Origin: Bacillota bacterium
Lineage (GTDB): Bacteria; Bacillota; Sulfobacillia; JAJZYS01; JAJYTV01
Assembly (NCBI GenBank): GCA_021810725.1
Contig: JAJZIE010000006.1
Coordinates: 1 to 29,050, forward strand
Reading direction: 5' to 3'
DNA: 29,050 bases
Shown: positions 24,291 to 29,050 of the stretch, piece by piece
Layout of the letters: every line of letters starts with the position of its first letter
How positions within the stretch are numbered: position 1 is the stretch's first letter
Notes under the pieces: model-generated
What the model was told of the DNA's origin: nothing
The model's input: only the letters and a program-made list of their open reading frames with translations
Database searches by the model: none
Position numbers and translations under genes: made by a program

Positions 24291-27086
24291 TCACGTCGTC
24301 TTACTGACGGTGAGTGTCGTGGGTGAGCTTGTGGAACTCAGGTCCGCTTGCATCACCTCGATGGTGATCGAGCCGTCGGCCAGTCCGCTGGCGTTCACCG
24401 TGATCGACCAGCTGCCATCGGCGGCGACGAACGTCTGCTCGCTCAGCATGTCCGGCAGCGGCGACGCGCTGTCCTCGAGCATGACATCGACCACGTCGCC
24501 CGCGATGCCGGTACCGGAGAGCGCATAGCTCCCTTCGTTCGCGAGATCGATGTCGCCAGGCGGATTGAGGGTGGGGGCGGCCAGATCCACGGTGATGGCG
24601 TAGGTCTCCTGCGACGTGCCGTTCGCGGCCGTCACCTTGAGGAGGTCTCCCGATGCCAAAGCGCCGGTGACCAGCGTCTTGGCGTCGGAGCCGTAGACCG
24701 CATACACCTGCGTCGAGCCGTCGGTCGCGCCGAGGGAACCCGTCAGCCCATTTGCCGTGGTGCCGTACGGCACCGCAAGGATCTCGGCCACGTTGTCGAC
24801 CGTCGCCCCCGGGAGCGACGAGCTGATCGTGGTCACGTCGCTCGGTCCCGGTGGCACGACCCAATCCACGCTGATGGGGCTAAGGGTGCCGGCGTTGTCC
24901 GCGACGGCCGCCTGCGTCACCCACGTCCCGGCCGTCTCGAAGGTTTGGGGCGCCTGGGGAGTGAGGTTCCAGACCCCGCCGGAGTAGGCCAGCGTGCCGT
25001 AGGGATCGCCCGCGGCGACGCCGGGACCGCTCACATAGGTCACGGGATAGCTCTGCGCGGTGTCGGCCCCCGTCATGTCCAGGGTCGCGCTCGTCATGGC
25101 GTAGGTCGCGCCGCTGACCGTCGCCTGCTGCGGCACGGTCACCGTCCAGGTGCCGCCCGTCCCCTCAGAGACGCTGACGCCTGCAGGGATGGAAGAACTC
25201 CAGTCCAAGCTGAGGCCCGTGACGGCGACCGGCAGCACGTAGGTGAAACGATCGTCCGGACTCGTCGCGCTCGAACCGCAAGGTGTCCTGACCGTCACGT
25301 CGACGCTCCCAGCCGTGCCGGCGGGCGCCGTGGCGACGATCGAAGTGTCCGAAGCATCGGTAAAGTGGCTGGCTGGGGTGCCCCCGAAGTCCACGGAGGT
25401 GGCACCGGTGAAACCGGAGCCGGTGATCGTTACGGACGTGCCGCCGGCCGCTTCCCCGTTCACCGGGAAGACGGCCGACACCTCGGGCAGGACGCCGACC
25501 GCGAACAGCGTTCCTGTGATCTGCGGGAGCGACGGCGTCGTGCTTTGGTCCGAGGTGTAGTTCAGGCAGCCGCCACTGTCGACCGTCGCCGCCGGCGAGA
25601 CCGGGGTCCAGGTCCCGTCCTGGAGCCAGTAAAGCTGGCCGGGTTCCGCTGCGCCGCACTGCCGCAAGGTGAGGCTGGTGAAGGTGCTTCCCGGGGACAG
25701 TGACGCGCCGAAGTAGGCAACCGCGCTGAAGGCGGGCGGCGGGCCGGGGTCGGGAGTAAAGTCCTCCACGGTGACGGTGCCCGTACCTCCGCTGCCCTCG
25801 GCCGTCGTGTCGGACGTGCCTCCGCTGCCGCCGGCGGTGACTGCCGTCGCGCCCGCTGTGGTGGCCTGGGTGTCCTCGCCGACGATCTGGACCCCCGTGT
25901 TGACGACCGTCAATTGGCCGGTCGCTCCCCCGACGTTCGGTGCCGCCGCCACCGTGGCGATGATCCTTCCGCTCTGTCCGACGGTGCCGCCTTGGTACTC
26001 CACGCTCGCCGTGCCGCTACGGTCGGTGACGACTGTCGCCGCGCTCAGGTCGGCGACGGAGAGCGTGCCATCCACGGCGAGGTCCACCGTGACTCCCGAT
26101 ATCGGTGCGCCGAACTGGTCCTCCACGGTGCAAGTCACCGTGACGGGCGCGCCGAACGCCAAGGCATCGGGCGCATTGGGCGATACAGCAATGGTCGTGG
26201 GCACCCGAGCGACCCGGCGGGCTTTCGGCGCAGGCTCGGAATAGGTGAAGAGGTCGGAGGGTGTCTGGGAGCTCATGCCGCCGGGCGCAGTGACGATGAC
26301 AGGCACCGAGCCCGTTCTGGGCGGAGCTACCGCGACGATCGAACCGTCCCCGTGGACCGTGAACGAGAGCGCAGGCGTGGGCCCGAACTCCACACCCGTC
26401 ACGGCGGTGAGCCCCGTTCCCGTGATGACAACAGATGCGCCACCGGCGACAGGGCCGGTCGCAGGCGCAATGCCGCTGACCGCGGGCTTCGCCCCCCGCG
26501 CGTACGCTCGCAAATAGGCCACGGCATCTGCCGCCTGCCCGACGGTGAGGACTTGCGTCGGGCCGAACATGTTGCCGGGTAAGCCCTTCAAGATGCCGAC
26601 ATCAGTCGCCTCATCGATGTATCCCCACGCCCACCGGCCGATGCAATCCGCATCGTCATATCCTGGCCGCACCGTCATTAGGCTCATGGCTTGGCCCTGT
26701 AGTCCGAGGGCCGCGACCTCGATTTTGGCCACCTGCTCCCGTGTCAGGGAGGCCGTCGGCGCAAACCGGCTCCCTGGGAAGCCTGAGACCCACCCGGCTT
26801 GGCTGGCGGCCATGACGTAACCGTAGTCGGGGTCGCTTGCGGCCAGATCCGAGTAGGCGGGTGTCGCATCGGGCATGGCGGGCAGATGGAGCGCCTGCGC
26901 CAGTTGGGCGACAAAGGCTTCGCGTGACTCATCCGTCGGGACGGCGGCGGCGACGCGCGACGAGGCTGTCAGGCCGCTCGTGGCTGCGAGCACACATACG
27001 ATCACCAGCAGGGCACGCCCGCATCGAGGCACTTTGGGCCGCGGGGCGGCAGTTCGAGCCTCCTTTGTCAGCCACCGAAACACCAC
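24291..27086 (-). CDS. Exported surface protein with SLH domain, IPT/TIG and Ig-like repeats
   Basis: I place the start at tandem GTG codons at 27086/27083, eight bases after the stop of the RHH gene; a frame open further upstream overlaps that gene and looks spurious. The product is about 931 aa. A hydrophobic signal lies at residues 24-48 (RALLVIVCVLAATSGLTASS). Two SLH-like repeats follow (YSDLAASDPDYGYVMAASQ, then FAPTASLTREQVAKIE; GYIDEATDVGILKGLPG). Next come an IPT/TIG domain (IAPATGPVAGGASVVITGTG), a BIG_1-like invasin domain (APVTVTCTVEDQFGAPISGV), a Gly/Thr-rich linker and a second IPT (FPVNGEAAGGTSVTITGSGF). The rest is cadherin-like. SLH domains anchor proteins to secondary cell-wall polymers. 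Function: S-layer or adhesion surface protein. Confidence 0.83.
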   Translation of the reverse strand: MVFRWLTKEARTAAPRPKVPRCGRALLVIVCVLAATSGLTASSRVAAAVPTDESREAFVAQLAQALHLPAMPDATPAYSDLAASDPDYGYVMAASQAGWVSGFPGSRFAPTASLTREQVAKIEVAALGLQGQAMSLMTVRPGYDDADCIGRWAWGYIDEATDVGILKGLPGNMFGPTQVLTVGQAADAVAYLRAYARGAKPAVSGIAPATGPVAGGASVVITGTGLTAVTGVEFGPTPALSFTVHGDGSIVAVAPPRTGSVPVIVTAPGGMSSQTPSDLFTYSEPAPKARRVARVPTTIAVSPNAPDALAFGAPVTVTCTVEDQFGAPISGVTVDLAVDGTLSVADLSAATVVTDRSGTASVEYQGGTVGQSGRIIATVAAAPNVGGATGQLTVVNTGVQIVGEDTQATTAGATAVTAGGSGGTSDTTAEGSGGTGTVTVEDFTPDPGPPPAFSAVAYFGASLSPGSTFTSLTLRQCGAAEPGQLYWLQDGTWTPVSPAATVDSGGCLNYTSDQSTTPSLPQITGTLFAVGVLPEVSAVFPVNGEAAGGTSVTITGSGFTGATSVDFGGTPASHFTDASDTSIVATAPAGTAGSVDVTVRTPCGSSATSPDDRFTYVLPVAVTGLSLDWSSSIPAGVSVSEGTGGTWTVTVPQQATVSGATYAMTSATLDMTGADTAQSYPVTYVSGPGVAAGDPYGTLAYSGGVWNLTPQAPQTFETAGTWVTQAAVADNAGTLSPISVDWVVPPGPSDVTTISSSLPGATVDNVAEILAVPYGTTANGLTGSLGATDGSTQVYAVYGSDAKTLVTGALASGDLLKVTAANGTSQETYAITVDLAAPTLNPPGDIDLANEGSYALSGTGIAGDVVDVMLEDSASPLPDMLSEQTFVAADGSWSITVNASGLADGSITIEVMQADLSSTSSPTTLTVSKTT

Positions 27087-27094
27087 TGCGGGCC

Positions 27095-27301
27095 TCAGAG
27101 GCTGCGACCGCCAAGGCCGGTACGCCGATCGCCGGTGCCGCCAAGGACATTGTCGTGAAAATAGCACTCCAGCGCCTTTGTCACAATTGCCTGTTGCGAT
27201 TGCCCGCTCTCGGCGGCAAGGGCCACCAGCCGCCGCTTCAACTCCAGCGGAATTCGGACTTGGAACGCCACCATGCCGACCGGACGCCATTCCCTGGGCA
27301 T
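27095..27301 (-). CDS. Ribbon-helix-helix (Arc/CopG-type) DNA-binding protein
   Basis: This 68-aa protein starts at ATG 27301, with GGGGAGGA six bases upstream. A ribbon-helix-helix fold is evident: strand MVAFQVRIP, helix LELKRRLVALAAESG, turn, helix QSQQAIVTKALECYF. The C-terminal tail is Gly/Arg-rich. Its stop is eight bases before the surface-protein start, so the two are coupled and the small protein may autoregulate the pair. No toxin gene is adjacent, so an antitoxin role is less likely. Confidence 0.78.
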   Translation of the reverse strand: MPREWRPVGMVAFQVRIPLELKRRLVALAAESGQSQQAIVTKALECYFHDNVLGGTGDRRTGLGGRSL

Positions 27302-27976
27302 CGTTTATCCTCCCCGATCTATTGGGCCCTTGGGGCTGCCCAACATCACAAATTGCCCCATATCCTCTGAAAACTCCTTGTTTTAGCAATTTCCAATCGT
27401 TCGACATTTGGTTGCAACAAGGGACCCGTACCTAGTCGGGGGCGCTCGCGACGCGGCGATGGTTCCTGAGGGGCATAAGGAAAGGAGCCGCCCCGATGCG
27501 GGGGCAGCTCCTCGGGGACTCAAGCCCACGCCTGCCGGTTTCGGTCCGCCTAGATCGGCCGGTCCGCACGTCGAAGTACAAGTACCGGCTGGCACCGCTG
27601 ATGCTGGTACCGTGGACCGTACACGTCACCACAGCGTACTCCGCACGCTGCCCCAGGCAACCCTTGAAACATCCGTTGTCACGAGATCCAGAGCCAGGCA
27701 ACGTCGACATGCTCGCGCTTCGGTAAGTGTTCCACCACATCTCCCGCTTGTGCAGTTGACCCCGCTGTACTAGTACTAGCGTTCCCTAAGACCCCGATAT
27801 TGCGGCCGCGAGGGCTCTTTGCTCCAACCAGCGCCCCCCGCGGTGTCACGTGTCCGAAGCATCGGACCTCCTGATTCCCTCTTAGGAGGTCGGCCCGTGA
27901 AGACGCCATCACATCCTCATGCTGGCTGCAGGAACCAAGTGTTCTCGAAGGAATTACCAACTGGGGTGACAAACGC
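27302..27976. other. Divergent intergenic region with AT-rich promoter zone and a hairpin
   Basis: About 675 bp lie between the RHH gene and galE. Bases 27330-27420 are AT-rich, and the minus strand there offers weak -35/-10-like pairs upstream of the RHH gene (TTGCAA 17 bases before GGAAAT). A 30-bp hairpin lies at 27483-27512. The translations of open frames here are not convincing, although a minus-strand frame at 27540-27640 contains a strand-rich stretch (AVVTCTVHGTSISGASRYLY) that could be a gene remnant. Confidence 0.45.
27483..27512 (-). terminator. Candidate factor-independent terminator (minus strand)
   Basis: The arms AGGAGCCGCCCC and GGGGCAGCTCCT pair at 11 of 12 positions around a 6-base loop. 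On the minus strand the hairpin is followed by TTTCCTTATG, a short T-rich run. No minus-strand gene is clearly seen to its right, so it may end a remnant gene or a small RNA. Confidence 0.45.
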
Positions 27977-28939
27977 ATGATCCTAGTTACCGGCGGGGCC
28001 GGATATATCGGCTCGGTCACTGTCAGCGAACTAGTCACTCGTGGATATGAGGTCGTAGTCCTAGACGACTTGAGCACAGGACATCGCGACGTAGTACCGA
28101 CCTCGATACCTTTCGTGCAGGGAGACATAGCCGATCAGGCTCTTCTTAGTTCCGTCTTCGCCGATTACGGCGTAAGTGCTGTCGTCCACTTTGCCGCAAA
28201 GTCCCTGGTCGGAGAGTCAGTGAAGGATCCTCTGCTCTACGTGGAGTCCAACCTCTGCAAGACGTCCGCAATGCTCCGCGTAATGCAGCGTCATAATGTG
28301 CACGCGTTGGTCTTCTCCTCGTCCGCCGCCGTGTATGGAGAACCGGATGCAACGCCTATTACTGAAGACCATCGCAAACAGCCTATTAGTCCATACGGAT
28401 TATCGAAGTGGTGGATTGAGCAGGTCCTTTATTGGTGTCATACTGCGTGGGGCCTTTCGCCAATTTCCTTGCGGTACTTTAACGCCGCAGGAGCGGTGCC
28501 TTCCCTCTCTCTCCGCGAGCGCCACAATCCAGAAACCCATCTACTGCCGCGTGTTCTAAGCGCATGGGCTGAAGGAGAGCCTGCTCAGGTTTTTGGGACC
28601 GATTACCCCCCCAGCGACGGATCAGCCATCAGAGACTACGTTCATGTGCAAGACCTGGCAACCGCACACGTCCTGGCGCTCGAGGCCACCCTCAAGGGTC
28701 AGGCTGGGGCCTACAACGTTGGGACCGGAAGGGGTTACTCAGTCTTAGAAATTCTTGCTGCGGTCGAGCAAGCCACATCGACGCTGTTACCACGAACCTA
28801 CCTGCCTCGTCGAGTAGGCGACCCAGCGGTTCTTGTAGCGGACAGCACACGTTTGCAGCGGAGCCTTGGCTGGAGACCGCAGCAGAGTGACCTCTCGACG
28901 ATCGTTAGTTCCACGTTGGCTGCGCTGAAAACGGGATGA
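27977..28939 (+). CDS. galE: UDP-glucose 4-epimerase
   Basis: This 320-aa short-chain dehydrogenase/reductase has the NAD-binding TGGAGYIG (5-12), the catalytic Ser in VFSSSAAVYG (about 113-121), YGLSK with Tyr140 and Lys144, RYFNAAG, and the C-terminal YNVGTGRGYSV typical of GalE. It interconverts UDP-glucose and UDP-galactose and feeds surface polysaccharide synthesis. The length is normal for bacterial GalE. The start is ATG 27977, with a weak GGGGTGA about eight bases upstream. GC content is visibly lower (about 52-55% by eye against about 70%), and codons such as TTA, CTA and AGT are used, so it may have been acquired or begin a polysaccharide cluster beyond the window. Nothing further is seen in 28940-29050. 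Confidence 0.92.
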   Translation: MILVTGGAGYIGSVTVSELVTRGYEVVVLDDLSTGHRDVVPTSIPFVQGDIADQALLSSVFADYGVSAVVHFAAKSLVGESVKDPLLYVESNLCKTSAMLRVMQRHNVHALVFSSSAAVYGEPDATPITEDHRKQPISPYGLSKWWIEQVLYWCHTAWGLSPISLRYFNAAGAVPSLSLRERHNPETHLLPRVLSAWAEGEPAQVFGTDYPPSDGSAIRDYVHVQDLATAHVLALEATLKGQAGAYNVGTGRGYSVLEILAAVEQATSTLLPRTYLPRRVGDPAVLVADSTRLQRSLGWRPQQSDLSTIVSSTLAALKTG

Positions 28940-29050
28940 ATTACCTTTGATACAGAGACTTGGCTGCGGGCTCAATCGAACGCACAGCCTCGCAGGCCCG
29001 CAAGTTGGGTTGTCTGCACCTGGGAAGCACTGTCAAAAAGGTGATCCGTT

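Noticed and set aside
27087..27407. Upstream extension of the SLH protein
   Set aside because: Overlaps the convincing ribbon-helix-helix gene; the signal peptide fits a start near 27086.
1..29050. CRISPR arrays, tRNA or rRNA genes, c-di-GMP riboswitch
   Set aside because: No regularly spaced repeats with spacers, no recognisable tRNA or rRNA sequence, and no riboswitch core was found by reading; a Rfam/tRNAscan run would be decisive.

Overview
The window is GC-rich (about 70% by eye over most of it). Starts are often GTG or TTG and are preceded by strong GGAGG-type ribosome binding sites. An S-layer-homology (SLH) surface protein, a PrsW-type protease and an MFS protein with a LuxR tail are present. 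Together these suggest a high-GC Bacillota (Sulfobacillus / Symbiobacterium / Thermaerobacter-like lineages). That placement is inference from gene content only.

Layout. (1) 1-931, minus: a c-di-GMP phosphodiesterase-type EAL protein with a C-terminal PAS-like start, cut by the window edge; 932-1696 looks empty. (2) 1697-17693: an island of DNA-processing genes, mostly on the minus strand. In transcription order these are a winged-helix protein (16167-17693), a SNF2 helicase and a coiled-coil zinc-ribbon protein (14472-10556), then a tight run made of an unknown 264-aa protein, two P-loop ATPases of BREX BrxC/BrxD (DUF2791) type, a BrxL-like AAA+/Lon-like protein and an AbrB-RecQ fusion helicase (8951-1697). 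Two plus-strand genes sit inside it: a pRiA4b ORF-3-type protein (9182-10288) and a zinc-ribbon/TPR/SEC-C protein (14999-16216). Both look frameshifted near the 3' end. (3) 18290-22422, minus: a five-gene envelope operon (small membrane protein, zinc-ribbon PrsW-like protease, polytopic membrane protein, secreted protein, lipoprotein). (4) 22572-24041, plus: a divergent MFS-like membrane protein with a LuxR DNA-binding tail; the shared promoter region carries two phased palindromic operator-like repeats. (5) 24291-27301, minus: a ribbon-helix-helix regulator followed by an SLH/IPT surface protein. (6) 27977-28939, plus: galE, clearly lower in GC.

The island is the most interesting part. It combines BREX-type ATPases, a BrxL-like protein, a SNF2 helicase and a RecQ helicase. 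I see no PglX methyltransferase, no PglZ phosphatase, no nuclease and no 7-deazapurine insertion gene. It resembles the helicase/ATPase modules described around TerB and BREX/Dpd loci, and a role in defence against foreign DNA is the most reasonable inference. What it modifies or cuts, and how it recognises a target, cannot be read from this sequence.
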